Shown: positions 23,350 through 34,577, counted from the stretch's first letter. The stretch: DNA of 64,000 nucleotides from Acanthosoma haemorrhoidale (GCA_930367205.1 CAKNEZ010000022.1:185176-249175); one strand, 5' to 3'. Notes: generated from the letters alone by a model not told the origin. Numbers and translations are program-made.

Positions 23350-24239
23350 GCACAGGATCACCTCGGAACAACTGCAGACTCATCACGGTATAATTGTGTT
23401 ATTATCCAGTTATTCCGAGTACATCCAGTTAGTGATTTATAGTGGGCTATTGAAGTCATCAGGGCGTAATGTTTTTGGTCCTTGGCGGTTTTACTTAAAC
23501 ATCGATCATAAATTATCTCCAGTTCTCATGTCTATGCATATAATGATACATAATGTACCGCTTACATTAAACAATTCCGTCTTCCTCATGTAGTAGTAAT
23601 TGCTTTCATTTTTCCTTTTAAAAATTTTTTTTTGTTTTTAAAGTTATTTTAATTTGAGGATTGTTATAAGAAATGGTTAAAATACTTTATCGGCATGCAA
23701 TTTTCCTACACTTCAGTCCTTTTTTTCCTTTATTCATCAACAACAGCACCTGCTTGTAATTTATTATTCCTCCTTTTCAACAGCTCTCATCATCAATTGC
23801 TACAACAAACAAAAATAATCACAAAAACATGAACCTTACTAGATCTGATAATATTATTATCAAATTAACACCAATATATTAAATCTAATAAAAGATACTA
23901 AGGAAAGCAATAATCGCATCTTTTGTATGTAAAAAATTAAACAATCTCACCACTCATTTAACCAAAAATATACAATGATTAAAATATCAAAATTGAAAAA
24001 CAAATTAGTAGATATACAGGTAAATATTATAACGAAGAATAAATAAATAATACATAATGCTTAACAGTTCTAATAATGCGTAAAAATTATTTTTTAATAC
24101 AAACACGAGGGAAGACAAAATTGAACGTTAGTTACATGTGGTTGTATTACTAAACCAGATCCATTCAAGCAGCAGAAAATATAATTAAAGCTGCATAAAG
24201 AACTTCTATAAAGAATTACAAATAGTAAATATAATCAGC
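23350..24239. other. No gene seen
   Basis: Strongly AT-rich; no recognisable protein, RNA or repeat. Confidence 0.5.
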
Positions 24240-25020
24240 TTTATTATGATAAAATTGTAATCTGCCTCATTGGGCAATGATAAATGTTTTATTCATACCA
24301 TAATTACAACTTTTAAACATCCCAGAGACCTCCCAGAGCCACATGGTTGTCACCTCCCTCGTATGCGAAAGAGGAAGCGGAGTCTTGAAATGTCCCCCGC
24401 GCTCCTCCGTCAGCCGCGTGACAAAAAGCGTGAGAGCCACATACGGTCAGGACATGATTGGAGAAGCTGGCCATATACTGTTACGCACTCCCACTGTTAC
24501 ACATTGCTACAAATGGTCACGAGGTCACTGCTAATCTCCTAGGAGATTCGTAGAGATGAGTGGCGCCGTGCAATGTCTGTGCTACGAGATTAGGATGGTT
24601 GGATAGGTTACTATGGAATTTTATAAACTTGGAAGGGATGAGTTCTAGAATGTAGGGTACATTAAGGTCGTTATGAAGTGTTTCGTTGTTGACGTAATAA
24701 GGGGCATTTACTATTGTTCTCAGGAGTTTTGCTTGAAAGGATTGGATACGCTTGGTGTTCGACTTTTTTGATGTCCCACATAGCTCTATTTCGTATGTCC
24801 TGATTGGCTTAAGTATAACTTTGTAAATTAGTAATTTATTTTCTATTGAGAGATGGGGTGTCCTTTGAAGTAGTCTGTACAGTTGTCCAAAGCGCCTGTT
24901 TAGTTCTTGTCTTTTTAGCCTCATATGGGGGTTCCATGTCAGTCTTTCTTCGAGATGGAAGCCTAAATACCGTACTGTCTCAGATACAGGGAGAGGAATG
25001 GAATTAAAATAACTAGGCAT
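24240..25020 (-). pseudogene. LINE A, 5'-truncated copy
   Basis: 3' UTR (24240-24516, matching 13668-14094) and the last 167 codons of ORF2 (25020-24517) in one open frame: LPVSETVRYLGFHLEERLT, YRLLQRTPHLSIENKLLIYK, TYEIELCGTSKKSN. LINE homology ends at about 25015, within a few bases of a U1 snRNA 5' end. No poly-T is visible at the 3' side. Confidence 0.87.
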
Positions 25021-25023
25021 AGT

Positions 25024-25062
25024 GTACTTACCTGGCGTGGGTGCTTACTGTGATCACAAAGA
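25024..25062 (+). ncRNA. U1: U1 snRNA 5'-end fragment (pseudogene)
   Basis: Bases 25025-25061 match the start of U1 snRNA: TACTTACCTGGCGTGGG, then GTGATCACAAAG where U1 has GTGATCACGAAGG. The splice-site-recognition segment ACTTACCTG is intact. Homology stops after about 38 nt, before stem-loop II. It is head-to-head with the truncated LINE A copy. Confidence 0.8.
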
Positions 25063-25324
25063 ATATATGAGTATTTTATTGTTATTATTATCTTTCAGTT
25101 TTTTTAATGATAATAAGGGAATCTCGTTTGGCATGACTCTACAATACAAGGCATATAAATACATTCTATTATATGTACTGCTATAAATTGTTTAACGATC
25201 CCTTAAAGCGGAAACTAACAATAATTAACGCATGTTATCAATCAGTGTAACCGATTAGTCATAGAGCAGACAGGCGGACCGATGCGAAAAACGAAAATAC
25301 AGAAAGGTCTTCATTCATTCAAAA

Positions 25325-25490
25325 ACTAAACAGGCGCTTTAGACAACTGTACAGACTACTTCAAAGGACACCCTATCTCTCAATAGAAAATAAATTACTA
25401 ATTTACAAAGTTATACTTAAGCCAATCAGGACATACGAAATAGAGATATGTGGGACATCAAAAAAGTCAAACACCAAGCGTATCCAATCC
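25325..25490 (+). pseudogene. LINE A ORF2 fragment, inverted arm
   Basis: Plus-strand copy of the ORF2 segment that lies on the minus strand at 24739-24905: RQLYRLLQRTPYLSIENKLL, TYEIEICGTSKKSNTKRIQS. The two arms are nearly identical and face each other across about 420 bp. The right end abuts repeat E. Confidence 0.85.
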
Positions 25491-25492
25491 TG

Positions 25493-27402
25493 ACCATTCA
25501 TCTAATTGTCGAATTATCATAAATATTATCATATTATCATAAATGAAATAGAATAAGGGCGAGAATAAAAATGCCCAAGCGACGACATGCCATCGCTCGC
25601 GGCCCCGATACCCTCATGCTGCTGCTGCTGCTGCTACCTGGTAGCACAAATGTTCAACTAATCTAAAGTCCCGCCGCATCTTTGCTAATATTACATCTTT
25701 TCCTCAAAACGTATTGATGCCTTTAGAATAAAATAAATAAGTTAAATCACTCAATAGAAGTTTATAGGCCAAATCACCTAGTTCGTGAATATTTGAAGAA
25801 TTATAATTATTTCTGATGAAAAGGTAGTTCAAACGCGAGATAGCTAGTTACATAACTTGGATTTAGACTTTTTTCTATTATATTATATATATCCTGACCG
25901 GAATACATTTTTTTATCGTTATATAATTGAAGATATAAATATAAATGAAGAGGGTAGCAGAGCCGGAATTCAAAACCGGGAGAAATTCTCTGGGTGTCTC
26001 AGTAAAATACAGCGAAACAAATCAATAAGTAAATTGAATACGCCGTAGTCGGTATTAAAAAAATATCCCACCAAATGCAATGCCCTGTTTTCACAGAATT
26101 AACGAGCTCCTTTAAGATAACAGCGTAAGGCGAAGATCAGTCTTTCTTTCTAGGCTTCCATAAAGATACGTGTACAACACACTTGGGGATGTTTCGTATG
26201 GAAGAACCTTCTTAGTTATGCATTTCCCTCGTTCTAACTTATTATGTCACTAGGGGGTAGCCGTAGCCGGTAGAATTCTAAACTTCCTAGCAGCTGGAAA
26301 GGATGTTTATCCACACTCACTCCCTGGCCGTACCGTACAGGCATTGATACATCAGACGTCTTAGCAAGGGGAAATGAACGGATCCTCCACTTCTTTACTC
26401 TCCGATTGCCTACAGACTCGTCTAAAGTCATTTAACTTTCATATTGGAACAGTGGAATTCCTCCGGAATGTGTAAACGATGGTATAACAATATCAGCGGA
26501 AGACTGACTGTCCAAGCTAGAGTAAACCTTTCCGGGTTAACAAACTCCAAATGGCAGAGCATAAACATAATGGCACATTTTCCTACCGAACCCTTAAGAT
26601 CGAAGAATCTGTTACCACCGCTAATACCTGCTCACTCCGAATAAAAGGGATTTGGCAGACTTATGTATTATACAGTGAACCTGTGACAAAAATGTCTATA
26701 GAAAAACTTTTGTAGTTGAGTTTCTTCGAAAGTTGGCTTAGGTTTATAAAAGGAGTTATTAACTAACCGCTGCATAAATTTATTAATGTCCAACGTTTTG
26801 ACATACTCTGTTCTAGACTACTTTTTGCTAGTACAGCTCTATTTATGATTGGAGAAAATGATATTTTTAAACGTGTACTAATTTTTGTTTGGACAACAAT
26901 CGCATGGTAATTGTAATTTATTTCCATTTAAATTAAAATGTATACTTTTGTTGTCTCTACGATCAAAATGTATTTGTATTTAGTCGCATTCTACTAAATC
27001 GGCATGCACTTGGATAAGCCCAATGGAAGGAAACTTGTAGATGTATGGTTTAATATTAAGATTGTGTTTTATGACGCCTCTCCATATATTGACGGTTGAT
27101 TTTTTTTGCACACAAACAATAAATGATGTTGGAACACTTTAACTGTGGCGAAATAGTCTAAAATTTGATTAAAGAAAATAAAAATTAATCGCAACGAACG
27201 ATTGTATTCCTTAATCGGTTACATGAGGACACCGAGTGTGCTTATTGATGGTTTAAGAAAAATGACAAGGGAGGTTTAGACAAATTAATTAATTCATCAT
27301 CTATATTTTTTACTGGATTGAGATATTATTTAATGATGAGACCGGGGAAATTTCGTTTATTTTTTGAAAGCTCTCAGATTTGAAATCAAACGTCGAAGGA
27401 AA
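25493..27402. repeat. Repeat E, copy 1 (~1.9 kb, class unknown)
   Basis: Near-identical to 31833-33732 from CCATTCATCTAATTGTCGAA to CAAATCAAACGTCGAAGGAA, with small indels and a (CTG)n expansion near 25617-25634. The minus strand reads in short protein-like stretches shared by both copies, for example FDRRDNKSIHFNLNGNKLQL (about 26950) and VGNRRVKKWRIRSFPLAKTS (about 26360-26420), but no complete frame. No terminal inverted repeats or LTRs noticed. I do not recognise the family. Confidence 0.85.
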
Positions 27403-27725
27403 GATAGGAGGATCCTTTTTTGTCAGGAAAATTCTTACAAGTTTTTTCCCTATGTAGAAGAATCTATTCGGTAGGTATGGTAAGTAGAGCTTTTTTATGA
27501 GTTGGTCATTCAGTCAAGACTCAACGCAGCAGCACACACATAATGCCCTGCGCATGTATGTTCATTCGAATGAGGCGAGATGATAAGAATTTATGACCCC
27601 ACCCGAGGGCGGAGTTCTGACAAAAAATTGATTATAGACTCATCAAAAGTCCTTCTCCATGGAAATCTTTAGTAAAAGGCGAAAGATTTATTAGCTTTGA
27701 AGGGAGACCAGAGTTACCTGATATA
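27403..27725. other. No gene seen
   Basis: Spacer between repeat E and LINE B; nothing recognisable. Confidence 0.5.
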
Positions 27726-27974
27726 TATTTTTTTTTTTTTCCTAAATCATGGGGTTTATTATTTTTATACAATGAAAATATTAAAAGAAACTTTGCAAAT
27801 TTCTCCTCATCCTGCTATGCACAGATGCATTTGAAGGAGTTCGTGTTACTCAACAATACAGATTGTGGTTAATAGGAAAACAATATGAATACAAATCTAG
27901 GTGATGGGGCTCACCTTTGGTTTAAAAATGGGAGAAAAAACTTACAAACTAAAAACTATACCTAGAACCTAAAA

Positions 27975-30049
27975 CTAAAGCGTCCCAGCCACGACAGCGT
28001 CCTGCCATCGATGGGGGAACGGATCGGGGGTTATAGTGTTAAACACCGGGTTTGTCAAATATTGTAATGAGTCGAAAAATTTGATATGTCTACGCTGGAT
28101 GAATTCATCCACCGTAGGCAGCTCAAATATCTCATGCAGCTCACTGTTTCTTCGCTGCTCGAATGAAGTACCTCTGACCACTTTCATCAGTATACCGTTT
28201 TGGAATTATTCGAGTTTCTTCGCTGTCGTATACCTCAGATAACGAAATAGCGGTGCACCATACAGCAGAGTAGGCCTGAGTATGCTCTTGTAAATCAGTA
28301 GCTTGAGACGCAGTGATAGATTGGTGGAAGTCAATAAGTGCGTAAGCCGGTAAGACTTCATGCGTGTATGCTTCAACTTCTTCGCAAAATGGTTACTAAA
28401 ATGGAGGTGTCTGTCCATTTTAATTCCCAGATATACTAGGTCGTTGGCTGGTGAATTTTCCTCCGTTCCTACCATGTAACTTGTAGGGAGCGGGCTTTTT
28501 CCCTTTTGAAAAGAGAAAATTACACAGTCAGTCTTACCCGCGTTTACAGAGATATTGAGTCTCCCCAATCTCTCACTGATCTGGTTACAGGCTGCTTCAG
28601 CCTGTCTTAGAGCTACCTTGGCACTCATGCTGCTACTGTACACCGCTATGTCATCTGCGAAAGCAGCAACTGTGGTATTTTTGTACCGGGCTCCGACAAT
28701 CTCAGACGTGTATACGTTGAATAGTACAGGAGATAAGACGGTGCCTTGGGGTACTCCACAGGTCAGTGGCACAGCTTCGGAGAAGCTATCACCCACTCGC
28801 ACCCGCAGCGATCTGTTTTTCAGGAAGCTAGCCAGAATTGAATATAATTGTTCCGGGCATTCCCGGTCGCAGAGCATTTGACACAGTGTCCCGTGAGACA
28901 CTGAATCGAATGCTTGGGTGCAATCATTGGAAATCATAGCCGTGGCTATGTTTCTATTCATGTTATGGCTAACTTCTGACTGCACCTTCAGAAGGGGGTG
29001 CTCTGCGCTCACACTGGATTGGAATCCAGTCTGCTCTGGTGGAATGATATCATTTTCCGAGCAGTAATCTTTGAGATAATTCAAAAGAATTTTCTCAAAG
29101 ATTTTCCCCATCTGTGGTAGCAGACTGATCGGGCGGTAGTCGGCTGGGTGATCTCCACTTTTGGCTGGCTTTAGTAATGGAAACAAGATGGCTTGTTTCC
29201 ATGTGTCAGAAAAGTACCGCAATCTTATACAAGAGTTGTATAAGTTTGCTAGTTGTACTATCCCTCTCCTCGGCATTTGTTTGAGCAGCACTGTTTGTAT
29301 ACCGTCGTGCCCTGGTGCTCGGTTTCCCTGACACTGGCGAAGAATCGCCTTGAGCTGCTTCGGTGATACAAACATGTGGTTCTGTTCAGCATCTACTGGA
29401 GGAGGCATTTGGTAGTATCCCGTCCTAGCCGTAATATCCCTAGCGTAATGGTTGGCCAGTTTTGTTGCCTGTTGCTCAGCAGTCAGAACATTGTCACCTT
29501 CGTGAAGACGGACAGTGGCTGTCTTGCCTTTTGTAGTCTTCAACAGCTTCCAAATATTTCTGTGATCTCCATGAGTGCTACGAAGTCTCTCATGCCACTG
29601 CGCTGTTTTCCAGAGTTTCATCAAGCCCCGGATTTGCGTTGTGAGAGAATTCCCACCACCCAGTGGTTAGGTCTCTGCGCGCATGCGTGTAGCAAGGCTG
29701 AGTACTGGTGTAGAGACGCGTACGGTCTTCTGTACAGGGCGGTGGGGTAAATGGGTCTCCCCAAATTTACCTTAACTGTCAAGTGGTGAAGCTTGGGATC
29801 AGTTGTAGTCAGTGGTGAAGCCACTGTCTTCCAATTGATACCAAGGCGTATAGCAATTAAAACGCCTCCGTAACCGTTAACTCTTTCAATGGCAGTTGAA
29901 TAACCTTTAATGTGAAACGATTGTGTAGATACCCTAGTGTCTGTCAAAACTACAATATCTGGTCAGTAGAGAGCTAGCAGCACTTCTACCTCATCTATTT
30001 TGGTCAGGAGACCATCAACGTTAAAATTTAACACTTGGTAATCTACCAT
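27975..30049 (-). pseudogene. LINE B ORF2 (endonuclease remnant and reverse transcriptase)
   Basis: ATG at 30049. The endonuclease N-terminal part is read with one in-frame TGA (near 29968) as far as RPNHWVVG. There an internal deletion removes the GGDFNA-to-SDH part and changes frame. From 29624 the linker and RT are open: SGDHPADYRPISLLPQMGKI, NDCTQAFDSVSHG, GVPQGTVLSPVLFNVY and intact FADDIAVYS. A single in-frame TAA near 28206 separates this from the C-terminus (to 27975), which continues in the same frame. So the RT is one nonsense codon from open, but the endonuclease is destroyed; the copy cannot retrotranspose alone. Confidence 0.88.
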
Positions 30050-31275
30050 TGTTGATGTTTACCAGATATCATAGCCATGAGCATTTGGCTACATAAGTCT
30101 ACTAGGGCAGTTACCCATTTCGGTGCGCATTCAAGGTCTTTACGCTGGTCGTTTGTAAGAAACTTTAGCCTAGGATCTAGGTACTCACAATTGTTATTTT
30201 CCGGAGTGTCCTGCGAAGTTCTGGGGGCAGTTCTCGTCGTGGAGGGGGCAGCTCTTGACGTGGAGGGGGCTGCTCTCGTCTTCGAAGGATGAGCCGTTTC
30301 TTCATCTCTGGGTTGAAAGATCTTGAAGAGTGGGTTTACAGATGGCGGTGGAGCAGGTCTCGTTAGTGGCACGTCTAGGCGGCTCCTCTTCTGCTGGGGC
30401 TGCACTCTGTCAGGGGCCGGTCTCACTCTGGCTAGTAGCTTCTTCCTTTCCTCACAGCCTCTGTACGAGGCGGAATGTGCCTCACCGCAGTTGGAACACT
30501 TTAGCGGTGCCGTCTCGTTTCTGGGGCACTGCGCCACCTCGTGGGGTCCTGCACATCTCACACATTTGTCTTTTCTGCCGCAATGGTTTTTTGTGTGGAC
30601 GAATTCTTGGCATCGGTGACACTGCGGTAGCCCTCTCTCTTCTTTAAATGTCACTACACGAATGATTACGTGATTTATAGCACGTAGCTTTTTAATGGCA
30701 TTTAGTGTGGCGCTCGCGTTTGTTGTTACAATGATTGGTGCAATATCCGTTTTTCTGCCTGTTGGGTCACTTTTCCGAAGTCGTCTCACATCGACGACTG
30801 CTGGCACTGTTAAATTATTATGTTTTTTATCTCTTCGATGTCTTCCTCGACATCTAAGCCAAGAATGAGATATTTTTTATTTCTTTGTTGACCTCTTGGT
30901 GCGAAACTATGGAATTCCTTACCCCCTGTCCTTAGTAAAGTTAATATTTTTTCTCTCTCTTCCTCTATATCCGGATAGATGGTTACTCCATCCTTTGTCT
31001 TTTTTAGGGCAAACTTATTAATATTTACTGCTTTGAGCATTTGAGTTATATTTATAGTTGTCTCTCCTGAGACAATTACCGGTAGCGGCTTCTTTGCTAC
31101 CGGAGCCTCGGGGTGGGGGGTTTCCGGTGGCTCATTTACCAGTGCTTGGAATTTATTGCCGATCTTTGTCGGATTTTTACCTTTTATCGGTCGCTGGACC
31201 TTGACTGTGATTTTTAGGTACTCAAAACCCTCGTCTTCACTGTCCGTGATGAAGCATCTACTTCCATCTCCATTA
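30043..31275 (-). pseudogene. LINE B ORF1 (Gag-like)
   Basis: The N-terminal part can be read from about 31275 (CFITDSEDEGFEYLKITVKV) into the frame 31040-30810, then a frame change leads into 30807-30043. Three zinc knuckles: CHRCQEFVHTKNHC, CVRCAGPHEVAQC and CSNCGEAHSASYRGC, as in Jockey-group ORF1. A run of near-repeats RAAPSTSRAAPSTTRTAPRT follows, then a tail ending QQW-stop. The ORF1 stop overlaps the ORF2 start (ATGGTAG). One frameshift; no certain start codon. Confidence 0.85.
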
Positions 31276-31504
31276 CTTCTGAAAAAAGTTCAATAACAGC
31301 ACAATTATTTTAATGGGGTGCCGTCCCCATGCACAATTAATCACTGACACAGTAATAAAACAAAAATGAACCTTAAACAGGCGTCACCTACGACGCTATA
31401 CAGGTAAAGCGTTGTTTGGAGAAAAGATGGCGGCTGGGTCGAACGAATGTTGTCACAGATGTTGACACAGCGACAGCTAGACTCACACTCTGCCTTATAT
31501 ATTG

Positions 31505-31695
31505 ATTTTTTTTTTTTTTTCTTCTAAACCCCTAGAAGTTAAACAATGAAAAATATTACAAGAAGCTTTGAAAATTTCTCCTCATTCTGCTATGCGCAGA
31601 TGCATTTGGAGGAGTTCGTTACTCAACAATACAGGTTGTGGTTAATAGTAAAATAACATGAATACAAATCTAGGTGATGGGGCTCACCTTCATAT
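31505..31695 (-). repeat. LINE B 3' UTR fragment
   Basis: Poly-T near 31507-31520, then a match to the LINE B 3' UTR (GATGCATTTGGAGGAGTTCG, CTAGGTGATGGGGCTCACCTTC) ending in a (TA)n run at 31695-31706. It is head-to-tail with the larger LINE B. Confidence 0.8.
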
Positions 31696-31832
31696 ATATA
31701 TATATTGGAAATTTCTCCTAGGGTTAACGCCATGACAAACAATAACTTCGGGAGGTGAATAGGCTTTGACATATACCAGCGTCATAGAAAAACTTTAAAG
31801 TACCGGGAACATCCATCCCATCCAACCAATAC

Positions 31833-33732
31833 CATTCATCTAATTGTCGAATTATCATAAATATTCATAATGAAATAGAAATAGGGCGAGAATAGAAATG
31901 CCCAAGCGACGGCATGCCATCGATACCGATACCCTCCTGCTGCTGCAGCTACTTGGTAGCAGAAATGTTCAACTAATCTAAAGTCCCGCCGCATCTTTGC
32001 TGATATTACATCTTTTCCTCGAAACGTATTGATGCCTTTAGAATAAAATAAATAAGTTAAATCACTCAATAGAAGTTTATAGGCCAAATCACCTAGTTCG
32101 TGAATATTTGAAGAATTATAATTATTTCTGATGAAAAGGTAGTTCAAACGTGAGATAGCTAGTTACATAACTTGGATTTAGACTTTTTTCTATTATATTA
32201 TATATATCCTGACCGGAATACATTTTTTTATCGTTATATAATTGAAGATATAAATATAAATGAAGAGGGTAGCAGAGCCGGAATTCAAAACCGGGAGAAA
32301 TTCTCTGGGTGTCTCTGTAAAATACAGCGAAATAAATCAATAAGTAAATTGAATACGCCATAGTCAGTATTGAAAAAATATCCCACCAAATGCAATGTCC
32401 TGTTTTCATAGAATTAACGAGCTCCTTTAAGATAGCAGCGTAAGGCGAAGATCAGACTTTCTTTCTAGGCTTCCATAAAGATTTATACGTGTACAACAAC
32501 ACACTTGGAGATGTTTCGTATGGAAGAACCTTTTTAGTTATGCATTTCCCTCGTTCTATCTTATTATGTCACTAGGGGGGGGGGGGGTAGCCGTAGCCAG
32601 TAGAATTCGAAACTTTCTAGCAGCCGGAAAGGATGTTTATCCACACTCACGCTCTGGCCGTACCGTACAGGCATTGATACATCAGACGTCTTAGCAAGGG
32701 GAAATGAACGGATCCTCCACTTCTTTACCCTCCGATTGCCTACAGACTCGTCTAAAGTCATTTTAACTTTCATATTGGAACAGTGGAATCCCTCCGGAAT
32801 GTGTAACGATGGTATAACAATATCAGCGGAAGACTGACTGTCCAAGCTAGAGTAAACCTTTCCGGGTTAACAAACTCCAAATGGCAGAGCATAAACATAA
32901 TGGCACATATTCCTACCGAACCCTTAAGATCGAAGAATCTGTTACCGCCGGTAATACCTGCTCACTCCGAATAAAAGGGATTTGGCAGACTTATGTATTA
33001 TACAGTGAACCTGTGACAAAAATGTCTATAGAAAAACTTTTGTAGTAGAGTTTCTTGGAAGGTCGGCTTAGGTTGATAAAAGGAGTCATTAACTAACCAC
33101 TGCATAAATTTATTAATGTCCAACGTTTTGACATACTCTGTTCTAGACTACTTTTTTGCTAGTATAGCTCTATTTATGATTGGAGAAAATGATATTTTTA
33201 AACGTGTGGTAATTTTTGTTTGACAACAATCGCATGGTAATTGTAATTTATTTCCATTTAAATTAAAATGTATACTTTTGTTGTCTCTACGATCAAAATG
33301 TATTTGTATTTAGTCGCATTCTACTTAATCGGCATGCACTTGGATAAGCCCAATGGAAGGAAACTTGTAGATGTATGGTTTAATATTAAGATTGTGTTTT
33401 ATGACGCCTCTCCATATATTGACGGTTGATTTTTTTCGCACACAAACAATAAATGATGTTGGAACACTTTAACTGTGGCGAAATAGTCTAAAATTCGATT
33501 AAATAAAATTAAAATTAATCGCAACGAACGATTGTATTTCTCAATCGGTTACATGAGGACACCGAGTGTGCTTATTGATGGTTTAAGAAAAATGACAAGG
33601 GAGGTTTAGACAAATTAATTAATTCATCATCTATATTTTTTACGGGATTGAGATATTATTTAATGATGAGACCGGGGAAATTTCATTTATTTTTTGAAAG
33701 CTCTCAGATTTGAAATCAAACGTCGAAGGAAA
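31833..33732. repeat. Repeat E, copy 2
   Basis: See 25493-27402. A run of 12 G at 32575-32587 expands a shorter G run of copy 1. A minus-strand frame of 93 codons (32845-32564) is more complete here than in copy 1. Read on the minus strand, 32150-31836 also gives protein-like sequence (HELGDLAYKLLLSDLTYLF) in both copies. Confidence 0.85.
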
Positions 33733-33741
33733 CTACATCTA

Positions 33742-34072
33742 GGTACATAACTTGGATTTAGACTTTTTTCTATTATATTATATATATCCTGACCGGAATA
33801 CATTTTTTTATCGTTATATAATTTAAAGAGGGTAGCAGAGCCGGAATTCAAAACCGGGAGAAATTCTCTGGGTGCCTCAGTAAAATACAGCGAAATTAAT
33901 CAATAAGTAAATTGAATACGCCATAGTCAGTATTAAAAAAATATCCCACCAAATGCAATGCCCTGTTTTCACAGAATTAACGAGCTCCTTTCAGATAACA
34001 GCGTAAGGCGAAGATGAGTCTTTCTTTCTAGGCTTCCATAAAGATTTATACGTGTACAACAACACACTTGAA
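33742..34072. repeat. Repeat E, partial tandem copy 3
   Basis: Starts ~10 bp after copy 2 and repeats its segment 32162-32505 (TACATAACTTGGATTTAGAC to CGTGTACAACAACACACTTG) with a deletion of roughly 20 bp near 33823. Indicates a tandem duplication, or insertion of a truncated copy. Confidence 0.83.
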
Positions 34073-34178
34073 ATAAAGTGAAGAAGCCCTGATTTGAACC
34101 CAGGATCCACTCCTGATTATCACCTGCCAGACGCCAGAGCCCAACGGACAATAAATCCACGGCTTTGACCATTTTGTT
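34072..34178 (-). mobile_element. tRNA-derived SINE-like sequence
   Basis: On the minus strand: GGTCAAAGCCGTGGATTTAT, TTGGGCTCTGGCGTCTGGCA, then CCTGGGTTCAAATCAGGGCT with a good B-box (GGTTCAAATCA) and a convincing T-arm. The A-box region is degenerate. Not a functional tRNA, because acceptor and anticodon stems do not close. It lies in the presumed intron of the gene at 34298-34577. Confidence 0.5.
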
Positions 34179-34297
34179 ATAAGCTCATAACTCTCTATTC
34201 AGGATGATTTCGTTACGTGGCTCTCTATGGCCTACCGTAGAATGCCTTAATTAGTCAAATATTATCTTTAGAACCTTTAATCTTGTCCAATACTCAC

Positions 34298-34577
34298 GTG
34301 TTGCCAAAGGCCGAGCGGCGCGGCAAGACATTGGGTCGCATCAACGACGGAATCGGCGCATTTGGTCTACCGGTGGTGTCCTGTTGCCGCTGCTGCCCAA
34401 ACTGATTTTGATGTTGATGGCCTGGATGAATGTTGGCTGGAATATATTGATTGCTCCCTTCGGCAGCTTCTTGATCGCTATTGCGGTTTTGGCTGTTGTC
34501 TCTGTAATTTAACAAAAAACGTAATACGAAAATCTTAGGTATTACAATAATGGTCGCAACTGGTCTTACCTATTCAT
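34298..34577 (-). CDS. First two coding exons of a host gene, possibly a mitotic cyclin
   Basis: Exon 1 (34577-34570) is ATGAATAG followed by GTAAGA. The 68-bp intron (34569-34502) ends in TTTTTTGTTAAATTACAG. Exon 2 (34501-34298) ends at CAC|GTGAGT. Joined, they read MNRDNSQNRNSDQEAAEG..., a Gln/Asn/His-rich disordered N-terminus ending RRSAFGNT in phase 2. Both donors and the acceptor are near consensus, which is unlike the intronless transposon genes around. RRSAFGNT resembles the destruction-box region near the N-terminus of B-type cyclins (RxxLG/RSAFG..N). That is inference from one motif. Later exons would lie at lower coordinates, behind a large repeat-filled intron, and I did not find them. 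Only ~70 residues are visible. Confidence 0.45.

Larger units (their letters stand above)
27726..31500 (-). mobile_element. Nearly full-length Jockey-like LINE, family B
   Basis: Poly-T at 27729-27740 is the poly-A tail, followed on the minus strand (in reverse) by the 3' UTR, ORF2, ORF1 and a 5' UTR reaching about 31500. The 8-bp TATATATT occurs at both borders (about 27722 and 31491) and may be the target duplication, but it is low-complexity. A second, 3'-end-only copy of the same family lies directly beyond it. Confidence 0.82.

Noticed and set aside
30077..30647. Plus-strand frames rich in Gly/Ser/Cys
   Set aside because: Antisense of the zinc-knuckle and Pro-rich parts of LINE B ORF1.
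32172..32363. 62-codon plus-strand frame kept in both repeat E copies
   Set aside because: The two copies are so similar that conservation of a short AT-rich frame is uninformative, and the minus strand looks more protein-like.
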